Assembly: GCF_008831285.2 (NCBI RefSeq)
Contig: NC_045144.1
Location: 12,885,858 to 12,949,857, forward strand
Reading direction: 5' to 3'
DNA from: Nymphaea colorata
Lineage: Eukaryota; Streptophyta; Magnoliopsida; Nymphaeales; Nymphaeaceae
Length of the DNA: 64,000 nucleotides
A program made the translations under genes and the position numbers. Under the pieces are notes generated by a model. The model did not search any database. It was given only the letters and a program-made list of their open reading frames with translations, and was not told the DNA's origin. Every line of letters starts with the position of its first letter. Position 1 is the stretch's first letter. This document shows, piece by piece, positions 12,001-23,142 of this stretch.

Positions 12001-12517
12001 TAGGGGCTTCCTGGGTCCGTACCTCAAAAAGCCCACATTCCTCTAAAAAGGAACGAAACTGGCTACAAGACTGATATGAGGGAAGGCGCCCGGTTTTATT
12101 AGAAGCATGCTTCATTGCATTGAAGTGCCCCATGACGATTGTTGGAATGCTGATCTGCTGCAAGAAATTGCAAGCTGTCCTAGTGCACAGCTATGGTGAA
12201 GCGGGTGAGCAGGCATATAAGCTCCTATGACACAGATAGACAAATCCCATTTGCAGACTTAGAAAAAACCAGCAAGCCACCACCTGTTTTTGATCCAGCC
12301 CTGACTTTGGACATCACCTTCAGTCCACATGCAGGTAACCCTCGTCACTTCCTCCTCTTCTATCGAGTTCTCCACGCCGGTATAGTTTGCTTTCCTGGCC
12401 AGGCTCGGTAAAATCTGCCCATGGGCCACAGTTATCCATAAGGAAAGCTACATGGAAAACCAGAGTTGCAGCCCTTGCAACCCTTTGGACGTTCCAGGAC
12501 ATTATTTGAAACTGCAT
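9003..12517 (-). pseudogene. LINE ORF2: endonuclease-reverse transcriptase, broken
   Basis: The frame opens near 12517 with MQFQIMSWNVQR, the start of an APE-type endonuclease. Its catalytic GDFN motif reads GHFN (about 12120), a substitution of the key Asp. Reverse-transcriptase blocks follow: SDRAKVRWLREGDRNTKFF at about 11500, LCLKLDLSKAF at about 10800, GIRQGDPLSSYLF (twice) at about 10620, and the active-site box FADD at about 10435. Downstream, 10030-9776 reads ATFLW...GGIGLKKI as in the thumb/C-terminal region, and 9227-9003 holds a Trp-rich tail. Many frameshifts separate these segments. In the family this protein nicks the target and copies its own RNA at the nick. Confidence 0.8.
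10532..10621 (-). repeat. 45-bp perfect tandem duplication inside LINE reverse transcriptase
   Basis: The unit starting ATAACAATGATGAACAAATA occurs at 10532-10576 and 10577-10621. It keeps the reading frame and duplicates 15 residues covering RQGDPLSSYLF, a core RT motif. The two copies look identical, so the duplication is recent compared with the rest of the decayed ORF. Confidence 0.9.
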
Positions 12518-12549
12518 GGAAAACCAGAGTCTGCCCCTCCCCCTTTCTC

Positions 12550-13972
12550 CCCTGGGACTAAGCTGGTCCCGCTCCCTTTTTGCAACTCCTCAGCTCCCCT
12601 CAGATCCACTCCCCAAATCCCCCTTCCTTTCCTCCTCTTTCTACAGACGGCGACCCATCCCTCTGCCAAAATGTTGAGGTCTTGCTTCTCCTGAAGCAGC
12701 TGCCTCCCTCACTCTCCATGGTTCTTCCCCTTCATAGATTTAACGTACTGCGCTGCGGTTTGAATACTAGCCTCCTTATGGGCTTTCTCAGGCATCGTTG
12801 CAGCCACACCAAATGCGAACACTGATCGAGCCTGGTTTGTGTGTGTACAATGAACAGAGTTTAGAATAGAAAAGGGATTAGCTTGGGGAGACAGCACACG
12901 GGTACCTGTTCCGCTTCGACCCGCTGAGAGTCATCTAACATCTGCACGAGATGATAGCCACTCGTCTATCCCATTTTGCTCATCACTGCTTTTTCTCTAC
13001 ACGCCTGGTATCCCGAGTGAGCATTGACAAAGGGTTGATAGCACTGTGGTTCCCTTCCTGACCATCCGTCCCACCATGCACCTCTTGAGGGTTTGCCAGA
13101 GAAACCTGATGTCTCGTTTCTCGCTGTGGTTCTCCTCAAGGTTGCCCCCTATCAACAATTTTAACTCTCTCCAACGGGTCTCCTTCGCCTCCCTCCACAA
13201 CCCCTCTTTTTAGGCTTCTCTGACAGTTTGTTGTCACATGAGACATGGCTCCACAAATGGAGCAGTAAAGGATCTTACATTCATAAACAATTTCTTGCCT
13301 TAGGGACTGACCATTACCAAGGTGCAAAGTGACCAGCGGAGCAGGGTTAAACCCCACTGGTACCTCAATCTGCAATCTCACGAAACCCAGGTTAGGTGTA
13401 GCCATCTTCTACTAAGTACTTTCCGCCCAGCCCTCGAGCTATCCCTTTGAAGATGTAATCATTCCGCCACAACGCCGAGAGCCCCAAGAGCTGGATTCAT
13501 AAAACGATCTCTCTTCTTCTCGAATGCTCATCTCTTGGCCTCGCGATCACCTGCTAGCCACAAGCACCAGAGACTCTGCTGTCCACGCTCTCCTCTGCAG
13601 AATCGACACGCTCCCAATAACTGAGAATCTAGGGTTTCGTTCCTCAGGGGTTGAAAAACATACCCATAATCGAGGCCTGAACGAGATCGATTGCCCAGGA
13701 TGCCAACGATGGCTGAGTAGCAGAACATACCTTTTAGAATCCGTCCGGCTTTCGGGTGAAGAGCAACCACCAGATCAATCTCTCTGACCTCCACCATCAT
13801 TTGAGGCAAGTCTGCCAGGTTTGGTTTCTCCACCCAGAGAATATCTGCCCACGAAATACCTGCTCATGAAATTCCTCTCCGGTCCGTCGCCGGTCGCCCT
13901 ATGCTCCTGCGCCTCCATCTCAATGCACTTGGGGTTAGCACTCACCCGACTACGGCCAAAACTCAGCCGCAA
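12550..13972 (-). pseudogene. LINE ORF1: gag-like nucleic-acid-binding protein, broken
   Basis: Four overlapping minus frames (13972-13775, 13833-13528, 13405-13136, 13200-12997) carry a protein with VRLQIEVPVGFNP ... CKILYCSICGAMSHVTTNC. This ends in a CCHC zinc knuckle (C-x2-C-x4-H-x4-C, about 13280-13240), as in the DUF4283/zf-CCHC_4 ORF1 of plant LINEs. It sits upstream of ORF2 in the expected order. In the family it coats LINE RNA. Frameshifts between the segments show it is not functional. Confidence 0.65.
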
Positions 13973-14346
13973 GTACCAGAATCTCCTTGATGCGGCCCAA
14001 AATTTTTCAAACCTAAACCAATTAGTTACAATCTATCTACCCTATCGGACAGACGACTTAAAAACCCTAAAACCCTTACGCTTTGTTTGGTAGGAGGGAA
14101 AGGAAAGGAAAGGGAAGGGAAGGGAAGGGAAAGGAATGGAAAGAGTTCATTAAAAAGCTTGTTCAGTCTTGCCTCGGTCTGTATATATTTGATTCTTCTT
14201 CATTGTTATTAGCTAAATGTAAAATAAAACAAATTTAGGAAAGACATTCATAATGAAAAGAACAAATCACATGTAACAATAAAAGATCAAGTAATTACAA
14301 ATAACATGAGGAAATAAAAGTCAACATGTCTCATATACAATAAAAT

Positions 14347-15675
14347 TTAATCTATTGAAGTATGAAGTTGATAGTTCTGCCACATAGTCTCTGAAATGAT
14401 TTGTCGTGTGTATTCTCCAACTTTGTACTCTTCATCTACATCAACTTGAACAGAATAATTTTCACTAGGTTGATTCATAAGTTCTGCATCAACATCTTCA
14501 ATAATGCTAGCATCTGGATCGACACCCATGCAAAAGTTGTGCAATATACAACATGCTAAGATGATGTCCGACTGTGTATTGCACGAATTGGTTCTGTCGA
14601 ACTAGCTATAATTGGGAATCTTTTTTTCAAGACACCAAATGATCTTTCAATGACATTTCGCAAAGAAGCATGTCGAAAATTAAACAATTCTTTTCCATTT
14701 TGCGGGCCTCGTTTGGAGTATTCTTTCAAGTGATATCTCACACCCCTAAAGGGTGTGATAAGTCCACCCTTTAACGGAAAACCAGCATCTACAAGATAAT
14801 ATTTACCTAAAAAAAACAGAATCACATGTTAGGTTCATATTTCAACAAATATTTAAATTATACATGCTTTTAATCACAATTACCTTGAGGAATTTTTAGT
14901 TTGTCTTCTCTGGTTAATGCATTTTTTATGATTCTCGAATCAGAAGCAGTTCCTTCCCAACCTGCTAATAAATATGTAAATTTCATATCAAAAGAACATG
15001 CAGCCAACACATTTTGAGTTGGCCAATCTTTTCTACCACGATATTTTGGTGCATCCTCTGAAGATACTTTAACACGAACGTGTGTTCCATCAATTGCACC
15101 AACACAATTCTGGAATACAATTCAGTGTTAATGCAATATTGACATATTATAAAACATAAAAACTAAATTAATTGATTTATTACCTGAAAGTATGGATAAA
15201 ATCTATTATTGTATAAGATTTCATCTGGCACAGTTGATCCATCAGATTGTTGAATGAATTTGTCTTCTAATAAAATAATTGAACTCAGTACTTTGTGAAA
15301 ATATCGAGAAATTATCTCTGTTGAACGATAGAACCAAAACTGAACCCCGCGTTGTTTATATGTGTGCGACAACATCATGAGAAAGATAGAAACTTGCTCT
15401 TCTACTTTACAATGTCTTGTGCTACGTAGTCCACCATGTTGTCGAAGAATATCACATAACTCTTTGAAAGCTGATGTTCCCATGCGTGTTATGTTGCGAC
15501 ATTGTACATCATCATCTAATTTATATATAATTTGATCTCTGATTTTTTGTCTTTCTCCATAAGATAGTCCAATTGATCGATGCATAAGTTGTCGTCGACG
15601 TTGTCTACGACGTATTAAATAATAAAAACTATAACACAAAAATAAAACGACTTGTTTCCATTGGTGTCGTCTCAT
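14347..15675 (-). pseudogene. PIF/Harbinger transposase (HARBI1-like, DDE_Tnp_4), one frameshift
   Basis: Three exons can be read: 15675-15184, 15109-14884 and 14806-14347, joined through GT..AG introns of 74 and 77 bp. Together they encode about 390 residues, the usual size. Exon 1 has a basic start and FKELCDILRQHGGLR. Exon 2 begins NCVGAIDGTHVRVKV with the first catalytic Asp. Exon 3 begins GKYYLVDAGFP with the second Asp, then RHASLRNVIERSFGVLKKRF with the catalytic Glu. So the D..D..E triad is present. Near 14575 a 1-2 base change shifts the frame between RAIHS and the conserved LACCILHNF, so the ORF is broken just before its C-terminus. The protein would cut at the inverted repeats, with TWA target choice. 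Confidence 0.85.
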
Positions 15676-15769
15676 GTCTTCTAATATGCGACAAGCTGCA
15701 AAGCCAAAGACAACTTTTTTATGAAGATGATGATCATATGTGACAAGCTAAATATACAACTAGCGACAT

Positions 15770-15860
15770 CAACAATCATGCTTCAAACTGATCATGGACG
15801 AAGCTCGTGCAGTTGTTTTGGCTGGTGGAACACTTCAGCTCAAGAGGAGATGAAGGAGCG
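15770..15860 (+). pseudogene. Captured fragment of a DDX11/CHL1-like DNA helicase
   Basis: One plus frame reads CFKLIMDEARAVVLAGGTLQ. A missing base shifts the frame, which then reads QEEMKERLRF, followed by GTTTGTATGG, a donor-like site. ARAVVLAGGTLQP.EE...RL is a conserved block of the FANCJ/DDX11/CHL1 iron-sulphur helicases, just before their C-terminal helicase motifs. It lies inside the Harbinger element on the strand opposite the transposase, where a second ORF would normally sit. I infer capture of a host exon. The match is short (about 30 residues) and from memory of the family, so it is not certain. Confidence 0.5.
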
Positions 15861-16050
15861 GCTCAGGTTTGTATGGAAGTTAGCTGAAATTGACTTGTTT
15901 GTCTTTCTGGAAGCAGGTCAAGTGGACAGCCTTATACTGCATCTGTTTGTATAATACAAAGGGATATAAAACGTGCCACTCAGACAAGCTGCCATTAGTC
16001 TGCAACTTGGACTGATTAATAACTGAAGGAGATTTACATTATTAGTTAGA

Positions 16051-16415
16051 TTGGCATCAGATTCATATCAGGACCTTGACCTAAAGTTCAAGTCTAGTTC
16101 AGGTCTCACATTGGCTACACGAAATTCTAGAATGGGAGAAGCCAGTGGTCACAGCTCTCCTGATTTCCATGCTCATGTTGAAGGTGGTGAGCATTACCAG
16201 CTTTTGGAGGACCACAAGCTGCTGTCAAAAGCAGAGGCTGTAGTTATGTTTTAATCTTTCTGCCCTAATCTACACGTTGTTTGGTTCCTAACCATTAAGG
16301 ATGTTTCTGTCTCTAGGATCATATAAAGCATTCAATTTGAAAGATTTTCTCTTGATGAACATGTGTTTTATGCAGTATGCTCGATTTCTTCAGTTTCAGA
16401 AGACTGAAGGTAGTG
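16051..16415 (+). pseudogene. Possible captured exons of unknown gene inside Harbinger
   Basis: Frame 16051-16254 encodes 67 residues (starting MASDSYQDLDLKFKSSSG) with no motif I recognise. A further exon-like piece at about 16376-16409 reads YARFLQFQKTEG between TTTTATGCAG and GTAGTG, good splice signals. They share strand and neighbourhood with the helicase fragment, so they may come from the same or another captured gene. Function not assigned. Confidence 0.3.
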
Positions 16416-16742
16416 TGCACTCTCTTGTCTCCCTAATTAAACAACAAAAGTTGCAGACGAAATCTGTGGGGAAGCATATGAACTACTTGGCCTAAAAAGT
16501 AGATGTCGTTTTTCAATCAGCAGAGGAATGCGATGAGGCATCACCAACAAAATCACACAAAAAACTAACGTTTTAGATGAAAAAAGAACAGACGTTGTTT
16601 CAGACGGCCGCTGAAAACAGAAAAAAGCAAACAAAAAGAAGAAGATGAAACGGAAGAAGAAGAAGATGAAACAGAAGCAGAACAAGAGAGAGAAAGATGC
16701 AGCGAGAGATGAAGAAAAACAAACTCACCTTCCTTGCAGTCG

Positions 16743-16780
16743 AGGCCTTCTTCTTCTTCTTCTTCTTCTTCTTCCCTTTG
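16743..16780 (+). repeat. (CTT)n microsatellite
   Basis: About ten CTT units near the right end of the Harbinger element. They produce Phe- or Lys/Glu-rich open frames with no meaning. Confidence 0.85.
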
Positions 16781-17120
16781 CTCTTTTGCTCTTCCGCCCT
16801 GTTCGTTGCTTGCCTCTTTTTCTGTTTCTTCTCAACGGCTTTGAGGGAGGGAAAGGGTGTTTCTTCTTCAACAAGAGGTGGGTCCTCAGGGTATTATCGG
16901 TAAAATATAATTTTTCATCTTTATTCCTTTCCTTTCCTTCCCAATCCGTCCGATTTGGGAGGGAAAGAAATTACACTACACAATCCCTTTCCTCCCTTTC
17001 CTTTCCTTTCCCTCCCCTCCTTGCCAAACAAGTTTTGCCACTTTCCCTCCCTTTCCCTCCCTTTCCCTTCTACCAAACAGGGCGTAAGACAAGTAAACGG
17101 TTACCCGTTGGTGAGGTCTC

Positions 17121-17505
17121 AATCATTGTTACAAAAAACGGGGATGGTTATTAAATGACAAGAAAAAAAACAGGTATAATACGGTAAAGTTTTATATATC
17201 GGGAATAAAACAGGAAAAGTTTGGCAAATTTTTAAAAAAAATTAAACATTTGATACATCTTAAAAATTATAAAAATAATAATTAGTAAAAAAACGGCAAA
17301 AAACAGGAAAATAATGACAAAAAATGGGAAAATAACGTATAATACGGGTATTATATGGGTATTAAACGGGTATTATACACGTTTTTTGTTTTTTGACGTT
17401 TCTTTAAAAAAAACGGGAATAGTACGGGTATTATACGACATAAATGTTTTTGGCATTAAATACACGTTTTTTTTTTTAAAAACGGTGTTTTTTGTGACAA
17501 TGGTT
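17121..17505. mobile_element. Small non-autonomous inverted-repeat element
   Basis: AATCATTGTTACAAAAAAC at 17121-17139 pairs with the reverse complement of 17487-17505 (AACCATTGTCACAAAAAAC), 17 of 19 matches. Between them is AT-rich, non-coding sequence with dispersed ACGGGTATTATA-type motifs. A further GAGG...CCTC symmetry just outside suggests the true ends lie a few bases further out. No target duplication is clear and the superfamily is not assigned. Confidence 0.55.
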
Positions 17506-18122
17506 AGCAGCCTCTAATCTTCCGCGGGTTGAAGGGAGATTGCACCGCCTCCTTCTGAACTTTGCTTTGATGGGGGAATGAGTAGAAGAGGTTGCCGGCT
17601 AATGCCTTGGATAGCAATATCCAGTGAGCTCCTACCTTTGATTCCTTTGGCCGATCGGGTAGAGAAGATGAGAAGCTCAGGGTAGGTGAGGAGGAAGCCG
17701 AGGGATTGGAGACAAAACCAGCCGTCGTCGGTTGATCGTGGTTGGAAGAACTTCTAGGCCGCCGCCGGTGAAGCGAGTTGGACTTGATTGCGAGGAAGAT
17801 GAGGTGACAGAGAGAGTGACGCCCAAGATGAAATCCAAAGTTCAATTCTCATTCAAGCATCTTGGAAAAGCAAAGTAAATGAAAGATTAAATAGTCTTTT
17901 CATTGTCTCGGTTCACTATGCAACTCGAACCGAGACACACACACAACTCAAAGCAAATGGCGAAATCAAAGGCTGAGACGAGACGTCTCGGGATCCTAAC
18001 TAGACTCGAGCCTTGTGAGCACAAGTGAGTCTTGTCTGGGTGCCGCCTAGACTCGGTTCTTTTAAGTGTTGTGGCTGCGCCCTATAGGCCCAGCCCGTAA
18101 TTTGCCTTGGTTGGGTTTTAGG
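17506..18122 (-). other. Unassigned region, one minus frame of 113 codons
   Basis: Frame 17845-17504 is Ser/Pro/Arg-rich and shows no domain. From about 17880 to 18120 a CTCGGTTC / GAACCGAGAC inverted motif and GC-rich sequence occur. I cannot tell whether this is a gene or a transposon relic. Confidence 0.2.
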
Positions 18123-18566
18123 CTACCCCCGTTGACCTGGGTTCAGACTAGACTCAGGACCGACCTGACCTAGACCGGGTATGAGTGCCTGGCATGGTCT
18201 GTGACCTTCCTGAAGAGTTTCCTTAAGTTGTTGGTGTTCAGGCCCTGATGCTCTGCCCTCTCCTCCCTCAAAAGCATCTCTGAACTCTTGATCAACCTCC
18301 TCAAGCGCTGAAACCTCCTCGCCTATGCATGTGACTAGCGTGGCCGATGCTCCTTGGCTACTCTCGGCACCATCGGCCGCTAGTCTCGGCCGTGCTAGAG
18401 GTAGGCCGGTAACAGGGTCCTCCATCATCTTCTCCTGCTTGCCTTCATCTATGGTCTCACTGTCCGAGGGGAAGCCCCAGAGCTCCCGAGGGACTACCCC
18501 GGGAGTCGTTGTGCTAACCCTAGAGCACAAGGTTTCTCCCGCAGAGCTTCTCTTTCCCATACCCAC
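18123..18566 (-). CDS. Unidentified ORF, 147 codons
   Basis: The frame runs from ATG at 18566 to TAG at 18123. The sequence is Glu/Gly/Pro-rich (for example EFRDAFEGGEGRASGPEHQQ) and low in hydrophobic residues, with no motif I know. The DNA here is richer in GC than the AT-rich flanks, which by itself lengthens chance frames. It could be a relic of a retrotransposon gag or a chance frame. No promoter or splice context was recognised. Confidence 0.2.
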   Translation of the reverse strand: MGMGKRSSAGETLCSRVSTTTPGVVPRELWGFPSDSETIDEGKQEKMMEDPVTGLPLARPRLAADGAESSQGASATLVTCIGEEVSALEEVDQEFRDAFEGGEGRASGPEHQQLKETLQEGHRPCQALIPGLGQVGPESSLNPGQRG

Positions 18567-20329
18567 TCTTATTCACACTGCAATTAGCCACTTGTTTGCT
18601 GAAATCCCAAACCAATCTTTTTTGGGAGAACTAGTTGCTCTAATTTCAATGTATCCTACAAAGTTAATATGGACCCGAGATGAGAAAGGATAATCTAGAA
18701 TCCCGGGTTGCTTGTCATAAGGAAGCTTATAACCATCTAAATGTTAACAAGTGACTCAATCTGTTCCTCATTACTTCCAGATTTGCGCCATTGTTGTTAT
18801 CATTCACCTAGAGGAAGGGATTACAAATAGACCTCTTCCATCAGTAAGCAAGTGAAATATCCATCACATGGCCATATGATTGTAAAGTAAAATAATGAAT
18901 TCAAATTATTTGATTATCTATGACAGGTAACATCACACCTGCAAGTTTCATGGTGTAGGAATGTTTACATGTTGCATAAGCTGAACCAACAGAAACAAAC
19001 CTCTACAAATCTGCAATCACTATGTTTGTTCCTCCCTTTATACCATTGTTCTTTCCGTATGTTGTAGAACCTCTTTGTGAAATATAAAAATCAACTTCAT
19101 GCAATTTTATGATTATCATATCAAAAGTTCACTTTTTAGATTCAAAAGTTCACTTTTTAGAGTAATACGAGTAATATGTTGACAAACCAACAAGTCCATT
19201 GCTATGATACAAGAACTATACACAAGCATCCATTGTGGAGGTGGGGCTACTTCTTTGCTATCTGTGTCTATAAAATAATTTGTGCCTATAAAATATCACT
19301 GCAAACTTGATCCTTCCATACTAATGATAGAAGGGTACTTCCAATTTGATAATGATCATGCTTGAGCAAATAAATTATCGTCTCTTAAATCACAAGAAAA
19401 ATTGTGTCAACCGTATAAACACATTAACAATGACCTACATGTACAATACTTTTCCTCAGGTAAACATGTCATGCAAAACTTATGTGAAATAAATATTTAG
19501 GCCATCTCAATACAATGTTAATCTACAAGATAGAATAAATAATGTAGCATCATCCGAAGGTCGCCTAAAATGATACAAGACAATGAAGTCTCCAAATAAA
19601 ATTACACTAGAGAATGCACCATCTTTCTTTGTGCAACTATAAAATTACACTCATTTACTCTTATGTTTTTCCCACACCTTCGAAAAAGGTTTTTAAAAGG
19701 ATAAAAGTTTAGTCGTGTATCTAAAGTAAAAGAGTTTTCCCTTTCTTTGTGCAACTATAAATATCCCTTAGGGGAAAATTTCAAGGCAGGCCTTTCTTTT
19801 GAGAGCTACAAACTAAGAGGCAAATAAGGACTTCTTAGGTGCACTCTGTAGAAAACAAATTCTCCTTGAATATAAAAAGCTTTATTGGCCAAAACTTTCT
19901 ACATTCGTTGTAGTCTTTTTGACAGGCTTGTCACCATCTATACTTGGTTCAAATTCAGAAAACCTAAACCTCCAGAAACGTTTCATCCATGTAATTTCCC
20001 TTTTTACTTCTCTTCTGCATTTTCTTGCCTTTTAGGTTTTGCATGTTAAATGCTCTTTGTTTAATTTCTTGCTTTCTTAAATTTCTTTCCTTCTTAGTTT
20101 TAAATGTTTATTTTCTTTTTCCTCAATTTATTACTTTCTTAGGTTTTGCATATTTAGCTTCCTTTTTATTAGTTTCTTGCATTTTAAGTATGATTATAAA
20201 TTATTTTTCTATTAGCTTCCTATACTTGCTTAGATTATGCATGTTTTGGATTGGCTTTATTTTTTTATGTTGTATGATGAATATGTAGGGACGTGGATGT
20301 TCCTCATACTTTTATTTAAATATGTCAAT
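18567..20329. other. AT-rich intergenic DNA, nothing recognised
   Basis: No domain-bearing frame on either strand. A short direct repeat, AAAAGTTCACTTTTTAGA, occurs twice at about 19122-19160. The T-rich stretch 19990-20290 gives a chance hydrophobic frame. Confidence 0.5.
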
Positions 20330-20334
20330 CTATC

Positions 20335-21042
20335 TGTTGCCGGCGGACTATGTCTCACCCGGCCAAGCCAGTAAAAGGTGATGCTGCTTGGCTAGCTTAG
20401 GCATAGTTGGAAGGCATGTGGGATTCAATCGCGCGCCGATTCTAGTAGAAAGCAATGCACGTGGAATGTGCAGCGCGGTGGTGCGACGACAAGGCGTTTC
20501 AATGCATCAAGATCAGCTTTCCCTTTGGAAGTGCAAGTCCGTCGTTGGGGAATCTAGTGGGTTCCCCACGCGTAGTGTTTGGATACACAAGGGGGTGCGC
20601 GTGGGTTAGGGGCAATTCCCCCAGTGGGCGCATACGCTGCGTTCCACAACCCCGTAGAGTCACGCAGGGGTGAGCAAGTGAATGCTCATCGTCGAGTAGG
20701 GTGATGGTCGCCGCCTTACTTAATGACATATAGTCGTCAACTGGCTTCGGCTGGGGACTTCCTCCCAAGGGAAGTCTACCCCCACCCAGATTTCGTTTGG
20801 ATGTAGATAGACACTTGGAGGAATTGCGAAGTTCTGACAGGGCCTCATGGCCACGGCTTGCCGATGGCCGACAATGGGATAAACCTGGGTGATGGTATGC
20901 CGAGTGCTTAGCACTCCTCGTCTAGTCCACAGTCCCGAAGAAAAGATGAATGCTTCCACTAGCTTAAGAGAGAGACGGCTGGCCGAAGGTTTTGGAGAAC
21001 ACCTTCGGCGCCGCGCGGGCTGGAGAAACTCGGCCCGTGACA
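20335..21042. mobile_element. Solo LTR, 708 bp, TSD CTATC
   Basis: The segment starts TGTTGCCGGCGG and ends GGCCCGTGACA, with CTATC on both sides (20330-20334 and 21043-21047), a perfect 5-bp target duplication. It is clearly richer in GC than its surroundings. No primer site or polypurine tract adjoins either end, so it is a solo LTR. TGTCACGG-type ends suggest Ty3/gypsy. Open frames inside (such as 20388-20609) have no protein features. Confidence 0.8.
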
Positions 21043-21047
21043 CTATC

Positions 21048-22280
21048 ACCCTTTAATGCAATTGTTTTCAGAAGGACATTGTTCACTCTTACCTCTCTCT
21101 CACTTTCTTCCTTTCTCTCTCTACCATGAAGGCAGAGGGCAAAGGGTACAACCTAACCAAGATTTCCACTGCCACATTGGCCATAACCACTAGAATATAA
21201 TTCAAATAACGAATGGAATATTTGTTGTTTTTCTATCCTCGTTTGCCCTCATTCCCACTTTGTTGGTGGCAGCCATCCTTGGCTCCTATATTCCAACTGG
21301 CCTTCTATCCCCTTTCCCCTTTGATTAAGTTCCTCCACCATGTCCTCTTCTTCAAGTCATGGGAAGCCTTCAATTTGTTTCTCGTCCCCTTCCCCATCCT
21401 CAGTACCATCTTTAGCAGAGAAATTAATGATGACGGCCAACATCCCTACTATCAAGGGAATGACCATTTCTTTCCAACGTCTTCGGCTGTTTGAGAAAAT
21501 CCGAATACTACAATGGCCAAACTAGGTGGGGAGTAGCCACATTATCTTATGTTGATCTAATCCACATCGCAATGAGGGAACCCACCCATAAAATGATGTC
21601 CAAGAGAAAGCTCCATTGTCTCTGGATTTGAAGGTACCCTAGTTTCCAGATGATAGCCGGAAGACAGAGGTATGGTTCTCGGGGCAAATATCTAATTGCC
21701 TATTGTTAAAGTGACTATTATTTCAAAGGGTGCAGTTTCGGAACCCCAACTTCATCTCTGCTTATTCTCCTGCCAAAACCAATAACAATGATCATGGGTC
21801 TATGAATTAAAGGGCAAAGGAGAACATGAGAATGCCTCCCTAATTCAGCGAGCCATTTATTGGTTTTAGAGGAGATTATCGAGTAGAAGATGAAATTAGA
21901 GTCACTTTGACAATGGTGTCCAAAAAAATAAGACTGCTTCGGATCATATCTCTCTGTTCCGACAACCATCACGTGAAAATCAATCTACCTTCAAATGCAG
22001 AGACAATGAAACTTCCTTTTCGGACAGCAGCTGATTGCATGGATCCTTACTTTGTGATGTGGATCAGGCCTGTGGAAGATAATGTGGCTCTTGTCAACCT
22101 TATCATGGCCATTCCGATCTTCAGGTTTTTCTAAATAAGCAAAGAGCTTGGCTGAAAGGGTCGCCCTCTTGATCCTGGGCTGATGACTGCGGGATTCGTG
22201 TTTGTACAAAAGATTCCTATGAGGATGGCGAAGAGGACGTGAAGCAAGTTGGAGGCTTCCCATGGCTTTAAGAGCAGGAC
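21048..22280. other. Intergenic DNA, nothing recognised
   Basis: CT-rich between 21080 and 21480, mixed after that. Several open frames of 80-120 codons lie on both strands, but none has a motif, splice context or codon pattern that stands out. Confidence 0.4.
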
Positions 22281-22414
22281 GTAGCAGAGGAACTGAGATG
22301 GACCGGAAAGAAGGGTCTAAAACTGTAAGGGAAAGATACATGGCGGTGTAGCAGAGGAACTGAGATGGACCGGAAAGAAGGGTCTAAAACTGTAAGGGAA
22401 AGATACATGGCGGC
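22281..22414. repeat. 67-bp tandem duplication
   Basis: The unit starting GTAGCAGAGGAACTGAGATG occurs at 22281 and 22348. The two copies are identical or nearly so, showing a recent slippage or unequal-exchange event. Confidence 0.9.
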
Positions 22415-23142
22415 CATCACCAGAGTGGGAATGAGGGCCAACGTGGATAGGAAGAAGGCAAGTAATCCATTTAGTATATGAATATTCTGATCGTTATGGC
22501 ACCTATGGCAGTGCAAATCACACTAGTTGAAGAGAGCTTCTTAAGAGGCTGGTGGTTTGGACGGCTACATGAAGACTTTACTTTTTTAATTATAATTTTA
22601 TTTTTTAGGTTGAGGAAGTAATGGGCTAATCCTTTATGCGACCATTATGAAGAAGACATGTTTTTAACAAAAAAATAAAAACGAAGCATATTCTTTGTCT
22701 TTATAACTGAAAGTTTGGCTCTTAAAGAAAAACATTCATTTTTTTAATATAAAGGGGGAGGGTGAGAACATTTTTAAAAAAATTAATCATATTACTTCCT
22801 ATTGTGGACTCATTGTTTCACTTTCTCTTTTGCTGGAATTCTTCATGCAATTGAAAGTTTTTTTTTTTAATGAAGAAAGAGAGGATGACAAAAAGGATGA
22901 GAAGTAAAAGGTTCAATCCATAAGAATCAACATGATATGCATAAGCAATTGCTTCCCTAGTTCAGCTAACCATTTACACTTGTTGACTGCATCAAGCGCA
23001 TCTCAACTGGTTGGAATGTTCTCCTATCTGCTCTTGTATATGAATGTACTAAGGATTTTGGACTGAGTATGCTATTTGAGTTTGTATAATTTTTCATGGT
23101 CCAGTTGGGAATGTTCTCTCTCTTTCTCTCTGACATGCTGGT

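Larger units (their letters stand above)
8400..14075 (-). mobile_element. Decayed plant L1-type LINE
   Basis: A non-LTR retrotransposon reading right to left. ORF1 (gag-like, CCHC) lies at about 13970-12550, followed by ORF2 with endonuclease (from 12517), reverse transcriptase (about 11500-10200) and C-terminal region (10030-9003). All frames are broken by shifts and stops, so it is inactive. The 3' end on the minus strand should lie near 8400-8500; no poly(A) or target duplication was seen, so that border is approximate. The right border is set by the Harbinger element starting at 14079. Confidence 0.8.
14079..17084 (-). mobile_element. PIF/Harbinger DNA transposon, 3.0 kb
   Basis: The left end CGCTTTGTTTGGTAGGAGGG (14079) and the reverse complement of the right end, CGCCCTGTTTGGTAGAAGGG (17084), form terminal inverted repeats with three mismatches in 20. 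Purine tracts on the left and pyrimidine tracts on the right extend the symmetry. The flanks are TTA on the left and TAA on the right; a 3-bp TWA duplication is usual in this superfamily, so one base may have changed. It encodes a Harbinger transposase on the minus strand. No Myb-like second protein was recognised; that space holds captured gene pieces. It lies against the 5' end of the LINE. Confidence 0.85.
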
